From JANSYL01 sp963921255 (GTDB lineage Bacteria; Pseudomonadota; Alphaproteobacteria; Rhodobacterales; Rhodobacteraceae): DNA of 64,000 bases. The stretch spans positions 248,001 through 312,000 of the forward strand of contig CAWUEW020000001.1 of NCBI GenBank assembly GCA_963921255.3. The letters run 5' to 3'. Shown here in pieces: positions 16,440 to 25,156 of this stretch. The notes beneath the pieces are model-generated. The model saw only the letters and a program-made list of their open reading frames with translations, had not been told where the DNA came from and did not search any database. The position numbers and the translations under genes are program-made. Positions within the stretch are counted from its first letter, which is position 1. Every line of letters begins with the position of its first letter.

Positions 16440-17279
16440 ATGGAAACGCTATCAGAGAATCGGTGCTTCGGCGGCACCCAAGGTGTGTACCGCCACGCGT
16501 CAGCCGCCACCGGCTGCGACATGACTTTTGGCCTGTTCATGCCGGCCGAAGCTGCTGACGGACCGGTGCCGGTGTTGTGGTATCTGTCGGGCCTGACCTG
16601 CACGCACGAGAACGCAATGGTGAAGGCCGGCGCGCAGCTTTGGGCGGCGGAGCAGGGGATCGCGCTGGTTTTTCCCGATACGTCGCCGCGGGGCGCCGGG
16701 GTGCCAGATGATGACGCCTACGACCTTGGCCAGGGTGCGGGGTTTTTCGTGAATGCCACGCAAGACCCGTGGGCCGAGCATTTCCAGATGTGGGACTACA
16801 TCACCGAGGATTTGCCGCAGACCCTGTTCGGACGGTTCGCGCTGGATGAAGGCCGGCAGGCCGTCACCGGCCACTCAATGGGGGGTCACGGGGCCCTGAC
16901 CATCGCGATGAGTTTCCCTGACCGGTTCGCCAGCGTTTCGGCCTTTGCGCCCATCTGCAACCCGACAGCGGGCGAGTGGGGCCGCAAGCAGTTTGGGGCC
17001 TATCTTGGCGACAACACCGCCCTTTGGGAGCCGCATGACGCGACGCTGCTCATGCGTGAGCAGGGCTTTCCCGGCCCCGTCCTGATCGACACCGGAACGT
17101 CGGACCAGTTTGGCGATTACCTTGGCACCGCAGCCTTTGCCGAGGCCGTTGCCGCCCGCCGTCAACCCGCCACGATCCGGTTACAGCCGGGCTATGACCA
17201 CAGTTATTTCTTCGTCTCGACATTCATGGAGGATCACCTGAGCTTCCATGCCGAGGCGCTCTACGGGGTAGATCGATGA
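16440..17279 (+). CDS. fghA: S-formylglutathione hydrolase
   Basis: Esterase-D-type alpha/beta hydrolase that cleaves S-formylglutathione to formate and glutathione, the second step of the frmA pathway. The 279-residue protein has the nucleophile elbow GHSMGGHGA with Ser146, and a family N-terminus (NRCFGGTQGVYRHAS). The C-terminal YDHSYFFVSTF supplies the catalytic His region. It overlaps the following HAD gene by 4 nt (ATGA). Confidence 0.96.
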   Translation: METLSENRCFGGTQGVYRHASAATGCDMTFGLFMPAEAADGPVPVLWYLSGLTCTHENAMVKAGAQLWAAEQGIALVFPDTSPRGAGVPDDDAYDLGQGAGFFVNATQDPWAEHFQMWDYITEDLPQTLFGRFALDEGRQAVTGHSMGGHGALTIAMSFPDRFASVSAFAPICNPTAGEWGRKQFGAYLGDNTALWEPHDATLLMREQGFPGPVLIDTGTSDQFGDYLGTAAFAEAVAARRQPATIRLQPGYDHSYFFVSTFMEDHLSFHAEALYGVDR

Positions 17280-17899
17280 GCATCCAAGCGGTCATCTTTG
17301 ACATCGGAAACGTCCTGATCGAGTGGCAGCCTGAGCGCTACTATGATCGCGTCATCGGAGAAGAGCGCCGCCGCGCGATGTTCGACGCCGTCGATTTGCA
17401 TTGGATGAATGAACGGTCGGACCGCGGTGAGGATTACCGCGAGGTGATTTACGAAACGGCCGATGCCAATCCAGAATTCGCTGACGCCATCCGTATGTGG
17501 CACGACAATTGGATCGAGCTTGCCGCGCCGGCCATCCCGCATTCCGTCCATCTGCTGCGGGCTTTGCGGGCCAAGGGCATTCCGGTGTTTTCACTGACGA
17601 ACTTCGGAAAACAGAGCTTTGCCGCGACCCGGGTTCACTATGATTTCCTAAACGAGTTTGACCGCCAGTTCGTCTCGGGCGAATTGAAGGTGACCAAGCC
17701 CGACCCCGAGATCTACCGGATCGTGGAAACCGAAACGGGGCTGGCGCCCGATACCTTGCTGTTTGCCGATGACAGGCCCGACAATATCGCGGTCGCAAAG
17801 AGCCGCGGGTGGAACGCGCACTTGTTCGAAGGCCCGGACGGGTGGGCAGCCAGCTTGATCGAGCATGGTTTGCTAAGCGTTGAAGAGGCGACCCCATGA
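17276..17899 (+). CDS. HAD-superfamily hydrolase, class IA
   Basis: A 207-residue phosphatase-like protein. Motif I is FDIGNVLIE with nucleophile D9; the second acidic residue is replaced by Gly, as in the YihX-type subgroup (DLGN). Motif II is SLTNF, and the motif III/IV region (KVTKPDPEIY, LLFADDRPDNI) is intact. The substrate is unknown. It overlaps fghA upstream and the ornithine-cyclodeaminase-family gene downstream by 4 nt each, so the three form one operon. Confidence 0.92.
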   Translation: MSIQAVIFDIGNVLIEWQPERYYDRVIGEERRRAMFDAVDLHWMNERSDRGEDYREVIYETADANPEFADAIRMWHDNWIELAAPAIPHSVHLLRALRAKGIPVFSLTNFGKQSFAATRVHYDFLNEFDRQFVSGELKVTKPDPEIYRIVETETGLAPDTLLFADDRPDNIAVAKSRGWNAHLFEGPDGWAASLIEHGLLSVEEATP

Positions 17900-18813
17900 G
17901 TGTGCCGTTCATTGGCCCTGACGTGGAAAACAAGCTGGATTGGCTTGCCCTGACAGATGCGTTGGCAGCCGGGCATACTCTGCCCAAGGCCGAGGTCGGG
18001 GACACCTTTCTGTATCGTGGCAAGGACACAGTCCTGAGCCGCGCCGCCTGGATCGATGGCCTGGGTCAGCTGGTAAAAACAGCGACGATTTTCCCCGGCA
18101 ACGCGGACCGCGGGCTTCCGGCAATCCATGGTGCGGCCAGTGTGTTTTCTGATGCCGACGGCACGTTGTCGGCAATGGTTGATTTTCACCTGCTGACCAA
18201 ATGGAAAACGGCCGGGGACAGCTTGCTCGGCGCCCGACGCCTCGCGCGGCCCGACAGCGCGGTCATCCTGATCGTCGGGGCTGGCACGGTCGGACGGTCA
18301 CTGCGACAGGCCTATGGCGCGGCCTTCCCAGGCGCCCGGTTCGAGATCTGGAATCGCACGCCGGCCCGGGCCCAAGAGTTGGCGGCCGAGTTCGACGCGA
18401 CGGAGGCCGTCGACGATTTGCAGCACGCGGTTTCCGGCGCCGATATCGTGACATCGGCCACCATGGCGACGGAACCGTTCATTGACGGCGCGTGGTTCCG
18501 CCCGGGCCAGCACATCGACCTGATCGGCGCGTATCGGCCGGATATGCGCGAAGTCAACGATACGGCACTGGCCCGGGCCGATATCTTTGTCGACAGCCGG
18601 GACACGACCCTCGACCATATCGGTGAATTGAAGATCCCCCTGGCCGAGGGCACGATCACGCGGGACGCCGTTCAGGCCGATTACTACGAATTGGACTCGG
18701 GCCTCTATCGGCGCCAATCACCGGATCAGATCACACTTTTCAAAAACGGGGGCGGGGCGCATCTGGACCTGATGACAGCGCGCTACATCCTCGACGCCGT
18801 TCAAGGCGGCTAG
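17896..18813 (+). CDS. Ornithine cyclodeaminase / mu-crystallin family protein
   Basis: A 305-residue NAD(P)-dependent protein with a Rossmann motif GAGTVGRSLRQAY and the family block FHLLTKWKTAGDSLLGA in front of it. The family includes ornithine cyclodeaminases and ketimine or iminosuccinate reductases, and the specific substrate cannot be decided here. It is the last gene of fghA-HAD-ocd, overlapping the HAD gene by ATGA. It ends 65 bp before the convergent cca gene. Confidence 0.9.
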   Translation: MSVPFIGPDVENKLDWLALTDALAAGHTLPKAEVGDTFLYRGKDTVLSRAAWIDGLGQLVKTATIFPGNADRGLPAIHGAASVFSDADGTLSAMVDFHLLTKWKTAGDSLLGARRLARPDSAVILIVGAGTVGRSLRQAYGAAFPGARFEIWNRTPARAQELAAEFDATEAVDDLQHAVSGADIVTSATMATEPFIDGAWFRPGQHIDLIGAYRPDMREVNDTALARADIFVDSRDTTLDHIGELKIPLAEGTITRDAVQADYYELDSGLYRRQSPDQITLFKNGGGAHLDLMTARYILDAVQGG

Positions 18814-18843
18814 CCGGTTTCGCTGCCTGCGGCATCGACCCGG

Positions 18844-18865
18844 GCGAGGGGGACGCCCCCCTCGC
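18844..18865. terminator. GC-rich hairpin between convergent operons
   Basis: GCGAGGGGG (18844-18852) pairs with CCCCCTCGC (18857-18865) over a 4-nt loop. It lies between the convergent ocd and cca genes. No T run follows on either strand, so efficient intrinsic termination is uncertain. Confidence 0.4.
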
Positions 18866-18878
18866 ACTCCCCCGGTGC

Positions 18879-20042
18879 CTAAGGGGTTTCAATCGCAAGC
18901 AGTGCCGCCTTGTCCAAGGTGAAGTCCGACGCGATCCACCGGGCCTCCAGCATCTTCAGACGTTGACCAAGGGCTGGCCCCTGCATCGCTGGCATCAGAT
19001 CGGCGGCGGCAACGGGAAAAACGGCACTGGCACCCCGCGCAATCTCGTCGGCGCTATGCGGATCGGGCGGCATGCCAAGTTGCGCGGCCCGCAGTAGAAG
19101 GATGTCCTGCGCATTGGCCGGCCCGACCAGATACCCAAGGACGGCGGCCGGATCCGGTGACGCCATTCCAGTGCGCAGGAGGTCAAGGCGCGCCGCATCT
19201 GCCTTGCTGAGCCGCAATGCGTCACCGACGCCTTCGCCGCCCAATGTCGCCAGACGCCGGATGGGCTCGGGGGCGAGGACCTGCTCGGCTTCAAGCGCAA
19301 CCAGGGGCCAGAGGAAATCGGGCACCGCCCCGGGCAGAACACGGCCCAGAACGCCCGAGACCGCCATCGCTGCGATCGCTGGTCCCGGGTCCGGGGCGCT
19401 GAGCAATTTGCGCATCTCGCTGCCCAAGCGCTCTTTCGATAGCGTCTCGATGCCGTCGGCAAGCGCAGCGCAGGCGGCCAAACCCTCGGGGTCGAGCCCC
19501 CCGGTCGGGTCGGCATACCAGGCATGGAACCGGAAGAAGCGCAGAATTCGGAGGTAATCTTCGCGGATGCGGGCTTCGGGGTCACCGATGAACCGCAACC
19601 GACGGGCGGTCAGGTCCGACACACCCTGTCCGGTTGGATCAATGATCTGGCCCAGGCGGGCGGCATACAGCGCATTCATCGTGAAATCGCGGCGGGCGGC
19701 ATCCTCGGCCAACGTTTTGGAATAGGCGACCGTCGCGCGTCGGCCATCCGTTTCGACATCGCGCCGGAACGTCGTGATCTCATGCGGTTTGCCCTCCGCG
19801 ATCACAGTGACTGTCCCGTGGTCGATACCCGTGGGGACCGCGCGCAACCCCTGCGCATTGGCGAGGTCCATGACCTGTTCGGGAAGGGCGTCGGTCGACA
19901 GATCGATATCGTCGACGTGGCGTGAGAGCAGCCCGTTGCGCACGCAGCCGCCCACAAAGAACGCCTGATGGCCGCTGCCCTCCAACATGCCGAAGATGCT
20001 CTGCGTTCCGCCGTGCTGGACCCAATCTGCCGTCAGTTTCAT
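18879..20042 (-). CDS. cca: CCA tRNA nucleotidyltransferase
   Basis: Adds or repairs the 3'-terminal CCA of tRNAs. The 387-residue protein has the class II nucleotidyltransferase signature FFVGGCVRNGLL followed by the catalytic DDIDLSTDALP. The later RRDFTMNALY and RRLRFIGDPEARIREDYLRILRF blocks bind ATP/CTP and RNA. It overlaps the upstream NUDIX gene by ATGA (20039-20042), making it the last of the hslO-NUDIX-cca operon. A poly(A) polymerase role is possible but less likely from context. Confidence 0.94.
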   Translation of the reverse strand: MKLTADWVQHGGTQSIFGMLEGSGHQAFFVGGCVRNGLLSRHVDDIDLSTDALPEQVMDLANAQGLRAVPTGIDHGTVTVIAEGKPHEITTFRRDVETDGRRATVAYSKTLAEDAARRDFTMNALYAARLGQIIDPTGQGVSDLTARRLRFIGDPEARIREDYLRILRFFRFHAWYADPTGGLDPEGLAACAALADGIETLSKERLGSEMRKLLSAPDPGPAIAAMAVSGVLGRVLPGAVPDFLWPLVALEAEQVLAPEPIRRLATLGGEGVGDALRLSKADAARLDLLRTGMASPDPAAVLGYLVGPANAQDILLLRAAQLGMPPDPHSADEIARGASAVFPVAAADLMPAMQGPALGQRLKMLEARWIASDFTLDKAALLAIETP

Positions 20043-20632
20043 TCGGCCACCCGATCAGCGAGCGCTTTGAGCATACGGGCCGTGGCGCCCCAGATGTAAT
20101 AGGGGCCGTAGGGGACCACATAAAAATGCCGCCACACCCCGCGCCAACGGCGCCGTTCGACCCGGTAGTTGCGCGGGTCCATCAAAAACGCGAGCGGGAC
20201 GCGAAACACCTCGGCCACCTCACCCGCCTCGGGTCGGGCGGTGAAATCCGCCTTGATCCGGGCGAGGACTGGCGTGACCGCGTAGCTTGTGACGGTCTCG
20301 TGCGACGGCAGTTCGACCAGCACGTCGACCGTGTTGCGATCAAGGCCAATTTCTTCCTGCGCTTCGCGCAAGGCGGCATCGACAACGCCGGTGTCCGTCG
20401 CATCCACCTTGCCACCCGGAAGGGCAATCTGACCGGGATGGTGTTTCAGATGCGAGGCGCGCTTTGTCAAAATGATCTGGTGATCCAAAATACCGATCAG
20501 CACGGCCGCCGGTTTCAACACGCGTCCCGGCGGCAAAGTGACATCGCTGTTCAGGTCGTAATCCGACGATGGCCGCGACGTGGATGCATCCAGCGCCGCG
20601 ACCAGAGTGTCGAGATCACGCAGGCGTTCCAT
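20039..20632 (-). CDS. CoA pyrophosphatase-type NUDIX hydrolase
   Basis: A 197-residue NUDIX protein. The block ILTKRASHLKHHPGQIALPGG matches the extra motif of CoA diphosphatases, and the NUDIX box continues as GGKVDATD...REAQEEIGL. One Asp stands where the consensus has Glu early in the box, while the REAQEE catalytic core is intact. The start is ambiguous between ATGs at 20639-20641 and 20630-20632; either overlaps the hslO end. It is co-transcribed with cca, overlapping it by 4 nt. Confidence 0.9.
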   Translation of the reverse strand: MERLRDLDTLVAALDASTSRPSSDYDLNSDVTLPPGRVLKPAAVLIGILDHQIILTKRASHLKHHPGQIALPGGKVDATDTGVVDAALREAQEEIGLDRNTVDVLVELPSHETVTSYAVTPVLARIKADFTARPEAGEVAEVFRVPLAFLMDPRNYRVERRRWRGVWRHFYVVPYGPYYIWGATARMLKALADRVAE

Positions 20633-21626
20633 CGGAACCATCCGGCGCGACTTCTGCTTCGAACCCAAGGGTCTTGGGGTCGAATTCGTAATGGGCGCCG
20701 CAGAACTGACAGTCTGCGGTGACAATTCCTTCATCGGTTGTCATGTGCGCGATGTCGCGGGCCGAATAGATCGACAGGCTTCGACGCACACGATCCGACG
20801 AGCAGGTACAGCCAAACTGAACCGGCAGGGCATCGTACACCCGGGGCGCCTCTTCGTGGAACAGACGCAGCAGCAGGTCGGTCGGCGCCACGCGCGGTCC
20901 GATCAGTTCAAGCTGATCGGCCGTATCCAGAAGGATGTTCGCCCGGTTCCAGTTTTCGCCTTCATCGTCGTCCAGCAAATCAGCCGCGGCCATGAGCCCG
21001 TCTTCGCCGGTCCCGCCATCTCCGACCTCGGGCGAGGCCTTGGGCATGTGCTGCAGCATGACGCCACCAGCACGCCAGCTTGCGGGCTGGCCCGGTTCCT
21101 GGCTTTGGCCGTAGCTCAGCTGGAACCGGGTCGGCAGTTGCTCGGACTGTGCGAAATATGCCTCGGCACAGTCTTTCAGCGCGGACCCGGCGATCGGGGT
21201 GATGCCCTGGTACGGGGTCATGCCCGAACCCTGGTCGATCAGGATCGCGAAATAGCCCTTGCCGATCTGGGTGAAGGGATCGACGCCGGGCTCCAACCGC
21301 TCTGGATCAAAGCTGGCGTAAGCACGCAATTGGGCCGGCGCCCCGTCTTCCGTCGGCGCGTAGAAATCGGTCGCGATCAGCCGGATCGGGCCATCACCGC
21401 GCACCTGCACAGACAATTTCCAGCGCAGCTTGATGGTTTGACCAATCAGCGCGGTCAGAAGTGTGGCTTCGGCGATCATCGCCTCGACCTCGGCCGGGTA
21501 GCGGTGCTGAGCCAGGATCTTGTCGAGGGTCACATCCAGACGCGCAACGCGCCCACGGATGTCAGACCGGTCCAGCTGGAACGGCAGCACGGTGTCATCC
21601 CAGGCAATTTTCGTAGTCAGCGTCAT
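20616..21626 (-). CDS. hslO: Redox-regulated chaperonin Hsp33
   Basis: Hsp33 is a holdase chaperone activated by oxidation of a zinc-bound cysteine cluster. The 336-residue protein ends with the CxC (GCTCSSDR) and CxxC (DCQFCGAHY) zinc ligands in the expected spacing. The start is the ATG at 21624-21626 (MTLTTKIAWDD), with AAGGGGA upstream. It leads an hslO-NUDIX-cca operon and is divergent from the broken glycosyltransferase gene. Confidence 0.95.
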   Translation of the reverse strand: MTLTTKIAWDDTVLPFQLDRSDIRGRVARLDVTLDKILAQHRYPAEVEAMIAEATLLTALIGQTIKLRWKLSVQVRGDGPIRLIATDFYAPTEDGAPAQLRAYASFDPERLEPGVDPFTQIGKGYFAILIDQGSGMTPYQGITPIAGSALKDCAEAYFAQSEQLPTRFQLSYGQSQEPGQPASWRAGGVMLQHMPKASPEVGDGGTGEDGLMAAADLLDDDEGENWNRANILLDTADQLELIGPRVAPTDLLLRLFHEEAPRVYDALPVQFGCTCSSDRVRRSLSIYSARDIAHMTTDEGIVTADCQFCGAHYEFDPKTLGFEAEVAPDGSDGTPA

Positions 21627-21663
21627 ATCGCTTGCATCCCCTTCGCACGGACAATGCGTTCCC

Positions 21664-21690
21664 ATATAGGCAGGCGGGCGGCAATCCCAA
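21664..21690 (-). promoter_or_regulatory. Possible heat-shock-type (RpoH) promoter of hslO
   Basis: On the minus strand TTG (21688-21690) and CTATAT (21664-21669) are separated by 18 bp, resembling the RpoH promoter form described in Rhodobacter. Initiation would leave a leader of about 30 nt before hslO, a classic heat-shock gene. Weak consensus evidence. Confidence 0.3.
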
Positions 21691-21779
21691 ATCTCACCTG
21701 CCGCAAAGCCGTCCTGCGCTTGCCGCAGAGCTGCCATTGGGCGAGTGTAGCGAAAAACAAAAGTGCAGGCGTGTCTCAC

Positions 21780-23027
21780 ATGAAGTTTCTATTCGTGCAC
21801 CAGAACTTTCCCGGCCAGTACCGGGAGCTGTTTTCCTGGCTTGTGGCGCAGGGTGGGCACGAGATTGTCTTCTTAACCCAACGTGACGTCCCGCAGCCCG
21901 TGAAGGGCGCCAAGGTCATTCGGTATAGCACACACCACCGTCCGGCTGAAAACGCCTATGCCCTGTCCAAGTATTGGGAAGAAAACTGCGGCAACGGTTT
22001 GGCGGTTGCGATGGCGTGCCAAAAGCTCGACCGCGACGGGTTCAAACCCGACATCATCCTTGGCCATGTCGGGTGGGGTGAGCTGACCTTCCTCAAGGAG
22101 GTTTGGCGCGACGTCCCGATCATCGGGTATTTCGAGTACTAATTTCTGGCAAAAGGCGGCTCGGTCGGGTTCGATCCCGAGTTTCCGGCGTCGGAACACG
22201 CGCCGTTCGTGATGCACGCCCGCAACGCGGTGAACTTCGCCAATATCCAGACCGTCGATCTGGGCCATTCGCCGACGCAATGGCAGCGCAATACCTTTCC
22301 GGACAGCTTCCATAACAAGATCTACGTGAAGCACGATGGCATCCGCACCGATCGACTGTTGCCGAATCCGGATGCCTCGGTCCCGTTGGGACGTTTGGGG
22401 CGGCCCGTGACAGTTGAAGACGAAGTGTTCACCTACATGGCGCGCAACATGGAACCGACGCGCGGTTTTCATGTCTTCATGCGCGCGCTGCCGTTGATCC
22501 TGGATCGGCGCCCCAAGGCCCGCGTTTTGATCATCGGCGGGTCCGAGGCGTCCTACGGCAAGGCCAGCGATGCCAAGGGCGGGTATCGCGCCGTCATGGA
22601 ACGCGAGGTCGGCGACCGGTTGGATTGGGACCGCGTGCATTTTCTGGGTCGCGTCCCCTACGCGTCCTATCAGCAGGTCATTCAACTCAGCCGATGCCAC
22701 ATCTATTTGACCGTGCCCTTCGTCCTGTCCTGGTCCCTGTTGGAAAGCATGTCGATGGGCGCAACGATCGTGGCATCCGACACGGCCCCGGTGCGCGAGG
22801 TCATCACGCATGAAGAAAACGGCCTCTTGGTCGATTTCTTTGATCACAAGGCTCTGGCGAGCAAAGTCTCGGAGGTGTTGGGCCGCCCGCGCCGGTATGC
22901 CGATCTCGGGGCCGCGGCTCGCGCGAAAGTGGTGCGCGAGTACGACTTCGCCACACGGTGCCTTCCTGTGCATCTGGAGAAGATCAACGCCCTCGTTCCG
23001 CGCAAAATGGCGCTTACGCTTCCATGA
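21780..23027 (+). pseudogene. Group 1/4 (GT-B) glycosyltransferase interrupted by an in-frame TAA
   Basis: From the ATG at 21780 one frame encodes a GT-B glycosyltransferase of about 415 codons, except that codon 121 (22140-22142) is TAA. Before it the reading ends in PIIGYFEY; straight after, the same frame continues FLAKGGSVGFDPEFP and on through the donor-binding domain (TRGFHVFMRALP, LLESMSMGATIVASDTAPVREV) to a normal stop. As I recall the family, this position is usually an aromatic residue, so a TAC or TAT to TAA change is the simplest explanation. There is no frameshift. It stands at the head of galE and a UDP-glucuronate epimerase-like gene. It is either a very recent pseudogene or a base-call error. 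Confidence 0.85.
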
Positions 23028-23112
23028 CGGTGGGGTGCGGCCGAATCGATGCTTTGATGGCGCGGGCGATCTGTGTATGTGTCCTGCGCGGCGATGGCGG
23101 GACGAGTAGCGG

Positions 23113-24129
23113 ATGACCAAGAGGGTGCTATTAACCGGTGGGGCCGGGTATATCGGCTCCCACACCTATCTGGCTCTTGTGGACGCTGGTTACGACGTCG
23201 TCATCCTCGACAATTACACCAACGCACGTCGCGATGTTCCTGCGCGTCTGGCTCAGATCACTGGACGACCGACCCACAATATCGAAGGGGATGTGCGATC
23301 TGCCGAAACGCTGGCCAGTGTCTTCGCAGAACAGAGGATTGATGCAGTGGTGCACTTCGCGGCCCTCAAGGCCGTCGGGGAAAGCGTCCAGCGCCCCCTG
23401 GATTATTTCGACGTCAATCTTGGCGGGCTGACCACCTTGCTGCGGGCGATGGATGCCGCCGGGTGCCGGAAGTTGGTCTTTTCGTCATCGGCGACGGTTT
23501 ATGGCGTGCCGGATGAAACGCCGACGCCCGAAACCGCCGAATTCCGCGCCATGAACCCGTATGGTCAGACAAAGATTCTGGGTGAGCAAATGCTCGAATG
23601 GCTGCGTCAGTCCAACCCGGAATGGGCCATTGGAATTCTGCGGTATTTCAACCCGGCCGGCGCCCATGAATCCGCCCTGATCGGCGAAGACCCGCGCGAC
23701 ACGCCGAACAATCTGATGCCGTACATCGCCAAAGTCGCGCGGGGCGAGTTGCCGCGGATCTCGGTGTTTGGAAATGATTACGACACACCCGATGGGACCG
23801 GGGTTCGGGATTACATACACGTTGAAGACCTGGCACGTGGGCACGTCCTTTCGCTGAACCAGTTGTTCGAAACGGGGCTCGGACATGTGGTCAATCTTGG
23901 AACCGGGAAAGGGCACTCGGTTCTTGAGGTGATATCGGCCTACAAGCGTGCCTCGAACCGCGAGCTTCCATTCGACATCGTGGCGCGCCGTCCGGGTGAC
24001 GTGCCGATCTATGTCGCGAAGGCGGACAAGGCCGCCGAAGTGCTCGGGTTCAGAACCGAAAAAGACATTGACGAGATGTGCGCCAGTTCCTGGGCGTGGA
24101 TCACGGGACAGACACTTGAAGATGGGTAA
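23113..24129 (+). CDS. galE: UDP-glucose 4-epimerase
   Basis: Short-chain dehydrogenase-type sugar epimerase interconverting UDP-glucose and UDP-galactose for surface polysaccharide. The 338-residue protein has the NAD-binding GGAGYIGSH at residues 9-17 and the catalytic YGQTK (YxxxK) after SSSATVYG. The block LRYFNPAGAHESALIGEDP is diagnostic of GalE. It lies between the broken glycosyltransferase and a second epimerase, in a polysaccharide cluster. Confidence 0.95.
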   Translation: MTKRVLLTGGAGYIGSHTYLALVDAGYDVVILDNYTNARRDVPARLAQITGRPTHNIEGDVRSAETLASVFAEQRIDAVVHFAALKAVGESVQRPLDYFDVNLGGLTTLLRAMDAAGCRKLVFSSSATVYGVPDETPTPETAEFRAMNPYGQTKILGEQMLEWLRQSNPEWAIGILRYFNPAGAHESALIGEDPRDTPNNLMPYIAKVARGELPRISVFGNDYDTPDGTGVRDYIHVEDLARGHVLSLNQLFETGLGHVVNLGTGKGHSVLEVISAYKRASNRELPFDIVARRPGDVPIYVAKADKAAEVLGFRTEKDIDEMCASSWAWITGQTLEDG

Positions 24130-24136
24130 TCCTCAC

Positions 24137-25153
24137 ATGACACGCACCGCATTTGTTACTGGCTCCTCCGGCTTCATCGGGTTCCATCTGATATCGCGCC
24201 TTCTGGCAGATGGCTGGACCGTCGTCGGTCTGGATGCGATGACGGATTACTACGACGTGCGCCTGAAAGAGCGTCGCCAGTCCATGCTGCTGCAGTCGGC
24301 GCAATACCAGGTCGTCAACGCGCGATTGGAAGAACCCGGTCTTTTGCACGATCTGATGGACAAGCACCGCCCGGATGCCGTGGTGCATTTGGCCGCCCAG
24401 GCCGGCGTCCGTTACTCGATCGACGCGCCCGAAAGCTATGTCGACGCCAACATCATGGGGACGTTCCGATTGCTGGAAGCCATGCGGGCCTTTCCCCCGG
24501 CACACAGCCTTCTGGCCTCCACGTCTTCGGTCTTTGGGGCAAACACCGAGATGCCCTACTCGGAACGGGCCAAGGCAGACACGCAGATGTCGTTCTACGC
24601 CGCCACGAAAAAGGCGAACGAGGCGATGGCCCATTCCTATGCCCATCTGTATGATCTGCCGACGACGATGTTCCGCTTTTTCACGGTCTATGGCCCATGG
24701 GGCCGGCCCGACATGGCCCTGTTCAAATTCACCAAGGCGATTTTGGAAGGGCGTCCGATCGACGTGTACAACCACGGCGATATGAAACGCGACTTCACCT
24801 ATGTCACGGATCTCGTGGACGGCATTGTGCGTTTGATTGATGCGGTGCCGGTCCGTCCAGAAGACCCGGCCGATGTTCCGGACTGGGACAGCCTCAGCCC
24901 CGTTGCACCGTATCGCGTGGTGAATATTGGCAATGCGAACGCCGTCCAGTTGATGGAGTTTATCGAGGCAATCGAATCCTCGCTCGGGATGCCGGCGCAG
25001 AAGAATTTCATGGATATGCAGCCCGGCGATGTGCCCGCGACCTGGGCAGATGCGACGATCCTCGAAACCCTTACGGGCTATACCCCGCAAACCAATGTTC
25101 AGGAGGGCGTTGCCCAGTTCGTGGCCTGGTATCGCGACTACTACGAGGTGTGA
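24137..25153 (+). CDS. NAD-dependent epimerase, probable UDP-glucuronate 4-epimerase
   Basis: A 338-residue extended SDR epimerase. It has the NAD motif TGSSGFIGFH near the N-terminus, the block HLAAQAGVRYSIDAPESYVDANIMGT typical of UDP-glucuronate epimerases, and the catalytic YAATK (YxxxK). The RFFTVYGPWGRPDMALFKFT block also matches that subfamily. Its likely product is UDP-galacturonate for capsule or LPS. I choose the ATG at 24137; an ATG at 24122 overlaps galE. It follows galE by 7 bp and is presumably in the same operon. Confidence 0.9.
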   Translation: MTRTAFVTGSSGFIGFHLISRLLADGWTVVGLDAMTDYYDVRLKERRQSMLLQSAQYQVVNARLEEPGLLHDLMDKHRPDAVVHLAAQAGVRYSIDAPESYVDANIMGTFRLLEAMRAFPPAHSLLASTSSVFGANTEMPYSERAKADTQMSFYAATKKANEAMAHSYAHLYDLPTTMFRFFTVYGPWGRPDMALFKFTKAILEGRPIDVYNHGDMKRDFTYVTDLVDGIVRLIDAVPVRPEDPADVPDWDSLSPVAPYRVVNIGNANAVQLMEFIEAIESSLGMPAQKNFMDMQPGDVPATWADATILETLTGYTPQTNVQEGVAQFVAWYRDYYEV

Positions 25154-25156
25154 TCG

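Noticed and set aside
21780..22142. Treating the 5' part of the glycosyltransferase as a short complete gene
   Set aside because: The protein stops in mid-domain and the same frame continues with conserved family sequence, so it is one interrupted gene.
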